In this document: in pieces, positions 1 through 7,494 of the stretch
Layout of the letters: each line of letters opens with the position of its first letter
How positions within the stretch are numbered: the stretch's first letter is position 1
DNA from: an uncultured bacterium
Lineage (GTDB): Bacteria; Bacillota_A; Clostridia; Oscillospirales; Oscillospiraceae
Reading direction: 5' to 3'
Assembly: GCA_905214605.1 (NCBI GenBank)
Contig: CAJMMY010000040.1
Span: 1-7,904, forward strand
DNA: 7,904 nt
Translations under genes and position numbers: made by a program
Notes under the pieces: generated by a model
The model's input: only the letters and a program-made list of their open reading frames with translations
Told to the model about the DNA's origin: nothing
The model's database searches: none

Positions 1-1025
1 CCGCGGCAAAACCCTCAAAATGGGGCAAGCGGATTGCTGTGATTGCCGCCATTGCCGTGATTGGCTGCGGAATCGGGTTTTCCCGGTCGCTGACATCGAT
101 TCAGGACCAGCAGCTGTCCATGCGCTCCAGTATCTATTCCCTGCAAAATCAGGTGAACGGCTCGCTGAGCGGATTGACCACGCAAATTGAGACCATTCTG
201 AAAGACCAGAACAGCCTGTTTGCAGACTATACAGCCAACTACGGAAATATGGACTATCGCGCGGGAACCATGGAAGTGACTGCTGCCGTGACGCCGAAAA
301 CCTATCAGCCGGGAATGCAGGTGAGCTTTCAAGTGAATGACGGCAAGGAAAATCATACGGTGCCGGGGAAAGAATCCACGGACGGCGACCACAGCTTTTC
401 TGCGGTGATTCCCTGCAATCTTACCGATGCGGTAGCGGTGTCTGCCGTGCTGCAATACAACGGTGTGGAGCAGCGTCAAATCATAGAATGTTGGAGCTAT
501 TTGCTGCGTGATAGCTTGATTCTGGACACCGTGAGCAGCGATGACTTCGGAATGCGTCTGTGGGCAATGTCTCTTGCAGAATTGGAGCGAGACTCTTCCA
601 TCGAATCGGCGGTAATATTCCGGAATCCCGGGGAGGATTCGACTGCAGAATCGGAGGATTTATCCCAGAATCCCGAGAAGGACACGGCTGCCAGAGCGGA
701 GAAGGTTGTGGTTCGGCTGTATATCAACGGCAAGCTGAAAAAAGATATTCCGTTCGAGCCGGGCATTCCGGAGAGCTATCAGGGCTATGATGACTGCTAC
801 GGTTTCCACGGCACGATGTCCACGGATTTTCTGAAAGATGTGCAGGAAAACGATACGGTGAGCATTGTTACGGTGGTAACGGACCAGTATGACCGGACTT
901 ATGCCATCGAGCGGAGCGAGTATCTCTACCAGGGCAGCAAAAACGACGGTACGTTCGACATGAATGATATTGCAACCACGTGGGAACTTTGTGACACAGA
1001 CAAATGGACGGAAGGTCTGGAATAA
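1..1025 (+). CDS. Unrecognised single-pass membrane protein with coiled coil and probable beta-rich ectodomain (5' end missing)
   Basis: I do not recognise this family. The frame is open to the left edge (first whole codon at 3) and ends at TAA 1023-1025, giving 340 visible residues. A GTG at 39 could be taken as a start, but it lies inside the membrane helix and would remove the basic KWGKR flank, so the true start is probably upstream. Visible parts, numbered from the first whole codon: a basic stretch, then a hydrophobic helix at about 11-27, suggesting N-in/C-out topology. About 30-75 is a heptad-like polar region rich in Q, S and L, probably a short coiled coil. Two regions of alternating hydrophobic residues follow (about 85-165 and 230-320), likely beta domains. 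They are separated by an acidic linker holding a 15-residue tandem duplication. No catalytic motif, sortase signal or cysteine pattern is evident. It could be an envelope sensor, an anti-sigma-like protein or a structural protein; the sequence does not decide. Confidence 0.75.
   Translation, partial: AAKPSKWGKRIAVIAAIAVIGCGIGFSRSLTSIQDQQLSMRSSIYSLQNQVNGSLSGLTTQIETILKDQNSLFADYTANYGNMDYRAGTMEVTAAVTPKTYQPGMQVSFQVNDGKENHTVPGKESTDGDHSFSAVIPCNLTDAVAVSAVLQYNGVEQRQIIECWSYLLRDSLILDTVSSDDFGMRLWAMSLAELERDSSIESAVIFRNPGEDSTAESEDLSQNPEKDTAARAEKVVVRLYINGKLKKDIPFEPGIPESYQGYDDCYGFHGTMSTDFLKDVQENDTVSIVTVVTDQYDRTYAIERSEYLYQGSKNDGTFDMNDIATTWELCDTDKWTEGLE
603..692 (+). repeat. Imperfect 45-bp tandem duplication, in frame
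   Basis: Positions 603-647 and 648-692 align without gaps at an offset of 45 bases, with about 33 of 45 positions identical. Both copies begin GAATCGG and share GAATCCCG in the middle. The repeat is in frame and encodes two 15-residue units (residues 201-215 and 216-230 of the visible protein), each containing NPxxD/NPxKD-type acidic sequence. It lies in the linker between the two probable beta domains, so copy number changes would alter spacer length without breaking the frame. Confidence 0.7.
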
Positions 1026-1035
1026 AATCAAACAG

Positions 1036-1071
1036 AAAACCGGGTGTGCTTTTTGGGGCGCACCCGGTTTT
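1036..1071. terminator. Bidirectional intrinsic terminator between convergent genes
   Basis: Arms 1036-1049 and 1058-1071 pair over 14 positions (AAAACCGGGTGTGC with GCGCACCCGGTTTT), with one G-T wobble at 1047/1060 and an 8-nt loop at 1050-1057. The A-run on one side and T-run on the other give a U-tract in both directions. The stem begins 11 bases after the upstream (+) gene's stop and ends 4 bases beyond the DMT transporter's stop on the minus strand, so it fits as a shared terminator for both. Confidence 0.9.
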
Positions 1072-1075
1072 GTCA

Positions 1076-1996
1076 TTATGCGGTTTCTTCGGCTGCTTTG
1101 GCGCGTTTTTCCGGCAGCTGAGAAATGATAATGGCTGCGAACATCAGAAGACAGCCAAGCCCCTCGCGGCTGGTGGGAATTTCATGGAGCACCACGGCAC
1201 CGGTGAGCACGGCGAATACGGATTCCAAGCTCATCAGCAGGGAGGCAATGGTGGGCTTGGTGTATTTCTGTGCCACGATTTGCAGGGTGTATGCCACGCC
1301 GCTGGAGAGAATACCGGCATAAGCAATGGGCAAAGCTGCGCTGTAAATGGCGGACCAACTAGGGGTCTCAAACAGAAACATGAGCACACCGGAGAGAATT
1401 CCGGTGACCAGAAACTGAATGCAGGACATGCGCACACCATCCACCATAGGGGAGAAGTGGTCCACCACCATAATATGAAAGGAAAATGCAACGGCGCAGA
1501 GCATAATCACAAAGTCGCCCTTGCTGATGGAAGAGAACCCGTCGGTGACCGAAAGCAGGTACAATCCTGCCAGAGCAATCAAAACGCACAGCCAGATGCG
1601 ACCGGGCACTTTCTTTTTCAGAAACAGACCGAAAATGGGCACCAGAACAATATAAGTTGCGGTAATGAATCCGGCTTTTCCTGCGGAAGTATATTGCATA
1701 CCCACCTGTTGCAGGTTTGCGGCAATGGTCATGAGAATACCGCAGAGAATTCCGCCGGTCCACAGCTTTTTTTTGCTGCCCGCAGGCGCGGGGGGATTTT
1801 CTCCGCTGCGGCTCCGATTTTTATCCAACAGCAGGAAAACCGGAACCAGAAAAATGGTTGCCAGAATACTGCGGCTGCATTGGAAGGTAAAGGGCCCTAC
1901 ATAGTCCATGCCCACACTTTGTGCCACAAAAGCGCTGCCCCAGATAAATGCAGTGAGCAGGAGATACAGATTGCCTTTCATTTCTTGGCTTTTCAT
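1076..1996 (-). CDS. EamA/DMT-superfamily transporter
   Basis: Integral membrane protein of 306 residues, the usual size for ten-helix drug/metabolite transporters. It shows two tandem EamA halves, roughly residues 8-148 and 158-297. The N-terminal helix carries the family-typical FIWGSAFV stretch (about 17-24). QYTSAGKAGFITA at about 101-113 resembles the conserved helix-4 region of the first half, and the second half ends with a matching region near LLMSLESVFAVL. The substrate cannot be read from the sequence: metabolite export is typical of the family, with no specific ligand implied. ATG at 1994-1996 is chosen because it gives the standard first helix and has a purine-rich GAGAA about 7-9 bases upstream. 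The same frame stays open to 2458, but that extension lies antiparallel-free inside the MATE gene in another frame and is not coding. It lies 41 bp behind the MATE gene with no terminator between, so co-transcription is likely. Confidence 0.9.
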   Translation of the reverse strand: MKSQEMKGNLYLLLTAFIWGSAFVAQSVGMDYVGPFTFQCSRSILATIFLVPVFLLLDKNRSRSGENPPAPAGSKKKLWTGGILCGILMTIAANLQQVGMQYTSAGKAGFITATYIVLVPIFGLFLKKKVPGRIWLCVLIALAGLYLLSVTDGFSSISKGDFVIMLCAVAFSFHIMVVDHFSPMVDGVRMSCIQFLVTGILSGVLMFLFETPSWSAIYSAALPIAYAGILSSGVAYTLQIVAQKYTKPTIASLLMSLESVFAVLTGAVVLHEIPTSREGLGCLLMFAAIIISQLPEKRAKAAEETA

Positions 1997-2037
1997 AGTG
2001 ATGTTCTCTTTCTCTTTTCGTTCAATCGGAATGGAAT

Positions 2038-3414
2038 TTAAGCGGAGGGCTCTGCGGGAATCCGTTCCACAAAGTCTTTTCTGTGTTTGACCCAGATGCC
2101 GCAGTAACAGACCACGTGCATCAGGAATGTAATGACCCATGTGATGGGCCAGCTGATATACAGCATGGGCAGGGTGTGGTAGACCTGGAAAATGGTCTGA
2201 ACCCAGAGAATACGGAACAGGCAGGAGCCTACCAACGAAACCAGCATGGGCATAATACCATAGCCCATACCCCGCATAACGCCCACAATGGTATCCATCC
2301 AACCGCAGAGGAAGTAAGTCAGACAAATAATTTCCATACGCTGCAGACCAAAGGTAACGACCATGGCGCTGTCGGTGTAGATGTGCAGCAGGGGCCGGCC
2401 GAAGAGGTACGCGCCGCCGCCCAGAACAAGGCCCACAAAGGTGACCAGACCCAAACATTCAAACAGCACCTTGTGCAGCCGTTTGTATCGTCCGGCACCG
2501 TAGTTCTGACCGGAGAAGTTCATAGCAGCCTGATACACGGAGTTCATTGCGATATACACAAAACCCTCGATATTGGTAGAGGCGGTGTTTGCAGCCATAA
2601 CCACCTCGCCGAAAGAGTTGATGGCGGACTGAATGACCACGTTGGACAGCGCAAACAGCGAGCTTTGAATTCCGGCCGGAATGCCCACCCGGAGAATGCG
2701 CAGCAGCTTGGATTTGCTCACCCGCAGCTTACTCCGTTGAATTCGAATGGAGCTGTTCAGCCGGGTCATGCGCCGGACAATCAGAAACGCGGAAACGTAC
2801 TGAGAAATAATGGTAGCCAGCGCCACACCGGCTACGGACATATTCAGCACGATGACAAAGAACAGGTTCAGCACAACGTTCAGAATACCGGCTACGGATA
2901 GATAGTACAGCGGGTGTTTGGTGTCGCCGGTGGCGCGGAGAATCGAGGCGCAGAAGTTAAACAGCAGGGAGCCGGGCATGCCCAGAAAGAATATCCGCAG
3001 ATACAGCGCCGACAAAGGCAGCACAGCCTCCGGAGAGCCCATCAGCTCCAGAATCGGGCGAGCCAACAGCAACCCAATCAGCATCAGACCGGCGCCGCCG
3101 ACCACACTCAAAATCACAGAGGTGTGCACCGTCTCCTGCACCGCCTCATCGTCTTTGGAACCGTAAAAGTTTGCTACCGCTACGTTTGCTCCGGCGGAAA
3201 TGCCGATAAACAGGTTGGTCATCAAGGAAACCAACGAGGCTGTGGAGCCCACTGCAGCCATGGCGTTGTCTCCGGCAAAATTGCCCACCACGATAATGTC
3301 TGCGGCATTGAACAGCAGCTGCAGCACACCGGACAGCAAAATCGGAATGGTGAACACAATGATTTTTTTCAGCAGAGGACCGGAAGTCATATCCAATTCA
3401 TTGGCGTGTTCCAT
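2038..3414 (-). CDS. MATE-family efflux transporter
   Basis: Multidrug and toxic compound extrusion protein of 458 residues, the normal length for this twelve-helix family. These proteins export cationic or aromatic compounds in exchange for Na+ or H+ across the cytoplasmic membrane. Two MatE halves are visible: about residues 15-175, opening with the typical helix-1 pattern (IPILLSGVLQLLFNAADIIVVG) and the following AMAAVG, and about 240-400, which includes FSGQNYGAG, the counterpart of the conserved segment after helix 7-8. The C-terminal tail is short and charged. The start ATG at 3412-3414 is backed by a perfect AGGAGG (plus-strand 3420-3425) with a 5-base spacer; a second ATG eight codons downstream lacks such support. 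It is the first gene of a probable two-gene unit with the downstream DMT transporter and is divergent from sbcD. The specific substrate is unknown. Confidence 0.93.
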   Translation of the reverse strand: MEHANELDMTSGPLLKKIIVFTIPILLSGVLQLLFNAADIIVVGNFAGDNAMAAVGSTASLVSLMTNLFIGISAGANVAVANFYGSKDDEAVQETVHTSVILSVVGGAGLMLIGLLLARPILELMGSPEAVLPLSALYLRIFFLGMPGSLLFNFCASILRATGDTKHPLYYLSVAGILNVVLNLFFVIVLNMSVAGVALATIISQYVSAFLIVRRMTRLNSSIRIQRSKLRVSKSKLLRILRVGIPAGIQSSLFALSNVVIQSAINSFGEVVMAANTASTNIEGFVYIAMNSVYQAAMNFSGQNYGAGRYKRLHKVLFECLGLVTFVGLVLGGGAYLFGRPLLHIYTDSAMVVTFGLQRMEIICLTYFLCGWMDTIVGVMRGMGYGIMPMLVSLVGSCLFRILWVQTIFQVYHTLPMLYISWPITWVITFLMHVVCYCGIWVKHRKDFVERIPAEPSA

Positions 3415-3419
3415 AAAAA

Positions 3420-3425
3420 CCTCCT
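3420..3425 (-). promoter_or_regulatory. Ribosome binding site of the MATE gene
   Basis: On the minus strand this reads AGGAGG, a perfect Shine-Dalgarno core. Five A residues separate it from the ATG at 3414, which fixes the start eight codons before the alternative methionine. Confidence 0.85.
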
Positions 3426-3464
3426 ATATGAAAGAAATTTACGTCAATTTGAATTTGTCTTTAT

Positions 3465-3493
3465 ATCATAACGCATTTTCTGCGTTGCTGCAA
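3465..3493 (-). promoter_or_regulatory. Probable sigma-A promoter of the MATE-DMT unit
   Basis: On the minus strand, TTGCAG (plus 3488-3493) and TATGAT (plus 3465-3470) are separated by exactly 17 bases (3471-3487). The -10 matches consensus in five of six positions and the -35 in its TTG. The -10 lies about 50 bases before the MATE start codon. A perfect inverted repeat fills most of the spacer, which hints at repressor or activator control; this is inference. Confidence 0.5.
3470..3486. promoter_or_regulatory. Candidate operator: 6-bp inverted repeat within the MATE promoter
   Basis: AACGCA (3470-3475) and TGCGTT (3481-3486) are exact inverted copies around a 5-base TTTTC centre. The 17-bp element coincides with the -35/-10 spacer of the predicted MATE promoter, where MerR-, MarR- or TetR-type regulators often bind. 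No regulator gene is present in the window, and a site this short could occur by chance. Confidence 0.3.
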
Positions 3494-3547
3494 TTGACCG
3501 ATTTTCTGAATGATTCACCGGATTGTATGGCAGAAATCAGTAATAAA

Positions 3548-3556
3548 TGATATACT
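3548..3556 (+). promoter_or_regulatory. Extended -10 promoter element for sbcDC
   Basis: TGATATACT fits the extended -10 pattern TGnTATAAT with one mismatch in the hexamer. The region 17 bases upstream has no good -35, as is usual for extended -10 promoters. Transcription would start near 3563, about 20 bases before the sbcD start. No LexA box of the Firmicute type (GAAC-N4-GTTC) is seen here. Confidence 0.5.
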
Positions 3557-3572
3557 GACGGAAAGAATCAGT

Positions 3573-3580
3573 GAGGTGAG
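3573..3580 (+). promoter_or_regulatory. Ribosome binding site that fixes the TTG start of sbcD
   Basis: GAGGTGAG, with the AGGTG core at 3574-3578, lies seven bases before TTG 3586-3588. An in-frame TGA at 3577-3579 rules out any start further upstream, and the next ATG (codon 20) would delete the first metal-binding motif. TTG is therefore the only sensible start. Confidence 0.85.
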
Positions 3581-3585
3581 TCCAT

Positions 3586-4722
3586 TTGAAGTTTTTACAT
3601 ATCGGTGACCTGCATCTGGGAAAGCGGGTCAATGAGATTTCCATGCTGCCGGAGCAAAAGCACATTCTCTCGGAAATAGCCGCCATTGCGGAGCGGGAGC
3701 AGGTGGACGGAATTCTGGCGGCAGGGGATTTATATGACAAGTCCACACCGTCGGCGGAGGCTGTGCGACTGTTGGACGGATTTCTGACGGAATTATCGGA
3801 AAAGAACATTCCCTTTTACGGAATCAGCGGCAACCATGACAGCGCGGAGCGGTTGGCATTTGCGGCGGCGCTGCTGAAACGGCAGGGAGTAACCGTCTCG
3901 CCGGTGTTTGACGGAACTTTGGAGCGGGTGGATTTGACCGATGCATACGGTCCGCTGCATTTGTATTTGATGCCTTTTTTGAAACCGGCTATGATTCGGC
4001 CGTTTTTCCCGGAAAAGACCATTGAAAGCTACGAAGACGGCATTGCCTGCGTGTTGGAGGCGGCGCAGGTGGATCCGGCTGCCCGGAATGTGCTGATTGC
4101 CCATCAGTTTGTGGTGTCCGGTGAGACAACGCCGGAGCGCTGCGATTCCGAAACGGTTTATGTGGGCGGAGTGGACAGCGTGTCGGCGGGTTTGTTTGAT
4201 GCTTTTGATTATGTGGCGCTGGGGCATCTCCACGGAGAGCAGTCCATCGGCCGGGAAACGGTGCGGTACAGCGGCTCGCCGCTGAAATATTCATTCTCCG
4301 AGGTGCGGCAGCAAAAAGGGGCACTTTGCGTGACAGTGGGAGAAAAGGGCAGCGTGACCGTTGAGAAAATTCCTCTGACACCGCTGCATGATATGCGGGA
4401 AATCCGCGGCCCCATTGACCAATTGTTGGCCCCGGAGACCGTTGCCATGGGAGACCCGGAGGACTATCTCCACGTAACCTTAACCGATACGGCAGTGATG
4501 GACGCAGCAGCTCGGGTGCGGCAGGTGTACCCCAATTTGATGAAACTGGATTTCGACAATGCCATGACCCGCAGCCGGGGTGCTTTGGGAACTCCGGAGC
4601 TGCAGGAAAAGCAGGATCCTCTGGCGCTGTTTGCTGCATTTTATGAGCAGCAGAATCAAGAGCCGTTGAACGGCGAAAAATTGGCCTATGTCCAAAGCTT
4701 ACTGGGGGAGGGAGAACGATGA
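3586..4722 (+). CDS. sbcD: Exonuclease subunit SbcD (Mre11-like)
   Basis: Metallophosphoesterase nuclease subunit of the SbcCD complex, which cleaves DNA hairpins and trims blocked or protein-bound double-strand ends in a Mn2+-dependent way. At 378 residues it is normal for the family. The phosphodiesterase motifs appear in order: GDLHLGK (D8, H10), GDLYD (D48), GNHD (N83, H84, D85), IAHQF (H173) and GHLH (H214, H216), so the full metal-coordinating set is intact. The C-terminal part from about 270 corresponds to the capping and SbcC-binding region. The start is TTG, supported by a good ribosome binding site and an in-frame stop just upstream. Its TGA overlaps the sbcC ATG (ATGA at 4719-4722), implying translational coupling. 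It is first in the operon and is transcribed divergently from the MATE gene. Confidence 0.97.
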   Translation: MKFLHIGDLHLGKRVNEISMLPEQKHILSEIAAIAEREQVDGILAAGDLYDKSTPSAEAVRLLDGFLTELSEKNIPFYGISGNHDSAERLAFAAALLKRQGVTVSPVFDGTLERVDLTDAYGPLHLYLMPFLKPAMIRPFFPEKTIESYEDGIACVLEAAQVDPAARNVLIAHQFVVSGETTPERCDSETVYVGGVDSVSAGLFDAFDYVALGHLHGEQSIGRETVRYSGSPLKYSFSEVRQQKGALCVTVGEKGSVTVEKIPLTPLHDMREIRGPIDQLLAPETVAMGDPEDYLHVTLTDTAVMDAAARVRQVYPNLMKLDFDNAMTRSRGALGTPELQEKQDPLALFAAFYEQQNQEPLNGEKLAYVQSLLGEGER

Positions 4723-7493
4723 AACCGTTAAAACTGACAATGAGCGCATTCGGCCCCTATGCCGGAGCGGTGGAGATTCCCTTTTCGGAAATGCTGGACC
4801 ATGGCTTGTATTTGATTACCGGCGATACCGGCGCAGGAAAAACCACCATCTTTGACGGCATTGCTTATGCCCTCTACGGAGAGAGCAGCGGCAAAAGCCG
4901 GGAGGTGTCCTCCATGCGCAGCGACTTTGCACCGGCCGATGCAGAAACCTATGTGGAACTGGAATTCCGGTTCCGGGGAGAAGTATATCGGGTCCGGCGG
5001 CGGCCGGAATATGAGCGGCCCAACAAGCGGAATCCGGAGAAAATGACCAAGGTTCCGGCCGAGGCGGAGCTGCATCTGCCGGACGGAACGGTGATTACCG
5101 GGGTCCGTCCGGTCACGGCGAAGGTGGAAGAGCTTTTGGGCATGGACCGGAATCAGTTCTCACAGATTGTGATGATTGCGCAGGGAGATTTTCTGAAATT
5201 ACTCCATGCGGGCACCAACGACCGCCGAGAAATTTTGCGGAAAATCTTCAATACCAAGAAATATGAGGACTTTCAGCAGCAGCTGAAAGCGCGGGCGAAA
5301 GCCTTGGAGGCAACGTATAAGGACGGGGAAAAAGCCGTTTTGCAGTATGCCGAGCAGCTGAATTGCGCCCCGGACTATGCACGGAAAGAGGATTTTGACC
5401 GGCTGCGCTCCGGTGAAAATTACTATCTGTTGGACGAATTGCTGAAACTCAGCGAGGAAAGCGACCGAGAGGAACAGCAGACGCAGAATACGCTGGACGA
5501 ACAGACCGAGCAGATTGCGGTACAGCAGGCACAGCTGCATCGAGCCATGGGCACCATGCAGCAGCAGAATCTGCAGACCAACACCTATCTGGAAAACCGG
5601 GCGAAATTGGAGCGCTTGCGTCCGAAACAGAAGGAATTGGAGCTGCGGCTGCAGCAGGAGCAGGCACAAGAGCCGGAGCGGGAGCGCTGCCGGCAGAACA
5701 TTCTTCATTTGCAGGAAATGATGCCCAAATACGGGGCATTGGAATCGGCGCAGCAGAAACTGCGGCAGAGCCGCCTAAGCTATGAAAAGCTGCTGAAACA
5801 ACAGAAAACCCTTGTCGAGGAAGAACAACAGCTGCAGTTGCAGCTGCAGGCATTGGAACAGCAGCTGCAGGGAACGGAGCAAACCAGCGCCGCATTGGAA
5901 AAAGCCACCCACACATACGGGGAATATCAGACCCGGCAGAGCCATTTGCAGCAGCTGAGAACCCGTTATGATGCATGGCGGGAAACGGCAATTCAGCTTC
6001 AAAAAGGACAAAAGGATTACGAGGCTGCGGAAGAGCGGGCAAGAATTGCCGGGGAAACCGCAGCCCGTTTGGAGCGGCGATTCCGTCGGGAACAGGCGGG
6101 AATTTTGGCTGCCGACCTGACAGAGGGGCAGCCCTGCCCGGTTTGCGGCGCGGTTCATCACCCGCAGTTGGCGGTTTGCACGGAAGACGCGCCCACGGAG
6201 GAGTCTGTGGAGCAGGCGAAACAGAAGTCGGAGCAGCTGAATAGTCAGTGGCAGAAACAGAGCACATTGACCGCCACGCTGCGAGCCACCTGCGCTGCGC
6301 AGGAACAGCAATTCCGGGAGCAGGCGGAGGGATTCCTTCCACCGGAATTGCCGGATAAGGACATTCCCGGTCAGATTGAATCCGAATTGAGCGCTGTTCG
6401 GGAGCAGGTGCGGAAATGGACCGATACAATTCACGTACTGGAGCGGCAAAAAGAACAGCGACAGCAGGCGCAGGAGCAGCGAACAAACAAGCTGAACCGG
6501 CAAAATCGGTTGCAGCAGGAACTGCAGCAGGTCCATTCGGCGGTTTCTCAGCAGCTGGCGGATTGCTCCGCAGCGGAAAAGGAAACGGAAATGCTCCGCA
6601 GCGGCTTGGATTATGCCACCCGGAACGAGGCGGAGCAGGCAATGCAGCAATGGCAGAGCCGTCAGACTGCGTTGGAGCGGGCATTGGAGCATGCCAAAAC
6701 GGAAAAGGAAAACGGAGAAAAGGCGCTGCGGGAGTGTCAGGCTGTTCTGGAGTCGTTGGAGAAAAACGGCGTGCGCCCGGAATTGCAAGATTTAACCCCC
6801 TTGGAAACGGAAAATCAGCGTTTGAAAAGTTTGCAGGAGACGTATTTCCAAAAGCAGACGGAAATTTCCGGGCGGCTGTCTGCCAACGAACGGCTGCGGG
6901 GAAAAATCCGGCGCACCCGGGAAGATACGGAGGACGTGAGCCGGCAGTATCTGATGGTGCAGAATCTGTCGGATACGGCAAACGGCGAGCTGAAAGGCAA
7001 GCCGCGCATTGCCTTTGAGTCCTACATTCAAGGGGCCTATTTTGACCAAGTCATTGAGGCGGCCAATCTGCGGCTGAATTATATGTCCTCCGGACGATAT
7101 GAACTGGTGCGGCAGCAGGAAACATCAAATTTGCGGAGTCAGACCGGTTTGGAATTGGACGTTATGGATTACTACACCGGAAAATGCCGAGGCGTGAAGA
7201 CCCTCTCCGGCGGGGAATCCTTTAAAGCCTCGCTGTCTTTGGCGTTGGGGCTTTCCGATGTGGTGCAGCGGTATGCCGGGGGCGTGGAAATCGACGCTAT
7301 GTTCGTGGACGAGGGATTCGGTACATTGGACGCGGAATCCCGGCAGCAGGCCATTCAGATTCTCAACGGCTTGACCGATGACAACCGTATGGTGGGAATT
7401 ATTTCCCACGTTGCGGAGTTCCGGGAGAGCATCGACCGGCAAATTTTGGTGGAAAAGAGTACGGATGGCAGCCGCGTCCGTTTGGTGTACTGA
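4719..7493 (+). CDS. sbcC: Exonuclease subunit SbcC (Rad50-like SMC-family ATPase)
   Basis: ATPase subunit that partners SbcD: two halves of an ABC-type head joined by a long antiparallel coiled coil tipped by a zinc hook. Motifs are complete: Walker A GDTGAGKT (35-42), Q-loop glutamine Q155 in AQGDF, zinc hook CPVCG (473-477), signature LSGGE (829-833), Walker B with FVDEGFG (862-868, D864/E865), D-loop TLD (869-871) and the switch histidine H897 in ISHV. Coiled-coil arms span about 185-465 and 490-770 and are strikingly rich in Q, E, L and R. At 924 residues it is shorter than the roughly 1,050 of E. coli SbcC, the difference being in the arms, with nothing essential missing. ATG at 4719 overlaps the sbcD stop and follows a GGAGGGAG ribosome binding site at 4707-4714 inside the end of sbcD. 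Confidence 0.97.
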   Translation: MKPLKLTMSAFGPYAGAVEIPFSEMLDHGLYLITGDTGAGKTTIFDGIAYALYGESSGKSREVSSMRSDFAPADAETYVELEFRFRGEVYRVRRRPEYERPNKRNPEKMTKVPAEAELHLPDGTVITGVRPVTAKVEELLGMDRNQFSQIVMIAQGDFLKLLHAGTNDRREILRKIFNTKKYEDFQQQLKARAKALEATYKDGEKAVLQYAEQLNCAPDYARKEDFDRLRSGENYYLLDELLKLSEESDREEQQTQNTLDEQTEQIAVQQAQLHRAMGTMQQQNLQTNTYLENRAKLERLRPKQKELELRLQQEQAQEPERERCRQNILHLQEMMPKYGALESAQQKLRQSRLSYEKLLKQQKTLVEEEQQLQLQLQALEQQLQGTEQTSAALEKATHTYGEYQTRQSHLQQLRTRYDAWRETAIQLQKGQKDYEAAEERARIAGETAARLERRFRREQAGILAADLTEGQPCPVCGAVHHPQLAVCTEDAPTEESVEQAKQKSEQLNSQWQKQSTLTATLRATCAAQEQQFREQAEGFLPPELPDKDIPGQIESELSAVREQVRKWTDTIHVLERQKEQRQQAQEQRTNKLNRQNRLQQELQQVHSAVSQQLADCSAAEKETEMLRSGLDYATRNEAEQAMQQWQSRQTALERALEHAKTEKENGEKALRECQAVLESLEKNGVRPELQDLTPLETENQRLKSLQETYFQKQTEISGRLSANERLRGKIRRTREDTEDVSRQYLMVQNLSDTANGELKGKPRIAFESYIQGAYFDQVIEAANLRLNYMSSGRYELVRQQETSNLRSQTGLELDVMDYYTGKCRGVKTLSGGESFKASLSLALGLSDVVQRYAGGVEIDAMFVDEGFGTLDAESRQQAIQILNGLTDDNRMVGIISHVAEFRESIDRQILVEKSTDGSRVRLVY
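5829..5870 (+). repeat. Cluster of CAGCTGCAG palindromic units inside sbcC
   Basis: CAGCTGCAG occurs at 5829-5837, 5841-5849 and 5862-5870, embedding PvuII-type CAGCTG and PstI-type CTGCAG palindromes. It encodes a QLQ-rich part of the first coiled-coil arm. The repeat is explained by codon choice for alternating Gln and Leu in a heptad, so it is probably a protein-level feature rather than a DNA element. Confidence 0.55.
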
Positions 7494-7494
7494 T

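Noticed and set aside
39..41. GTG as the start of the first gene
   Set aside because: It falls within the membrane helix and drops the basic residues before it. The frame is open to the window edge, so the gene is treated as 5'-truncated.
1004..2041. Long plus-strand open frame opposite the DMT transporter
   Set aside because: The translation is rich in His, Asn, Gln and Gly, typical of the complement of membrane-protein codons, and the minus strand encodes a full EamA transporter.
1997..2458. N-terminal extension of the DMT transporter frame
   Set aside because: The frame stays open into the MATE gene by chance. The extension overlaps MATE coding sequence on the same strand in another frame and would displace the standard first helix.
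2083..3471. Plus-strand open frames opposite the MATE gene (2083-2901 and 2914-3471)
   Set aside because: They have the same His/Gln/Asn-rich composition and no domain. They shadow a full-length MATE gene with a perfect ribosome binding site.
3475..3508. Direct repeat ATTTTCTG at 3475-3482 and 3501-3508
   Set aside because: It is only eight bases in an AT-rich intergenic region, with a spacing of 26 bases that fits no known regulatory pattern. Chance is sufficient.
5449..6981. A 510-residue open frame on the minus strand opposite sbcC, and another at 5775-6788
   Set aside because: Both are complementary to the CAG/GAG/CGG-rich coiled-coil codons of sbcC, which rarely give stops in reverse. 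Their translations are low-complexity (Pro/Ala or Leu/Arg-rich) with no recognisable domain, while sbcC is complete with all motifs.
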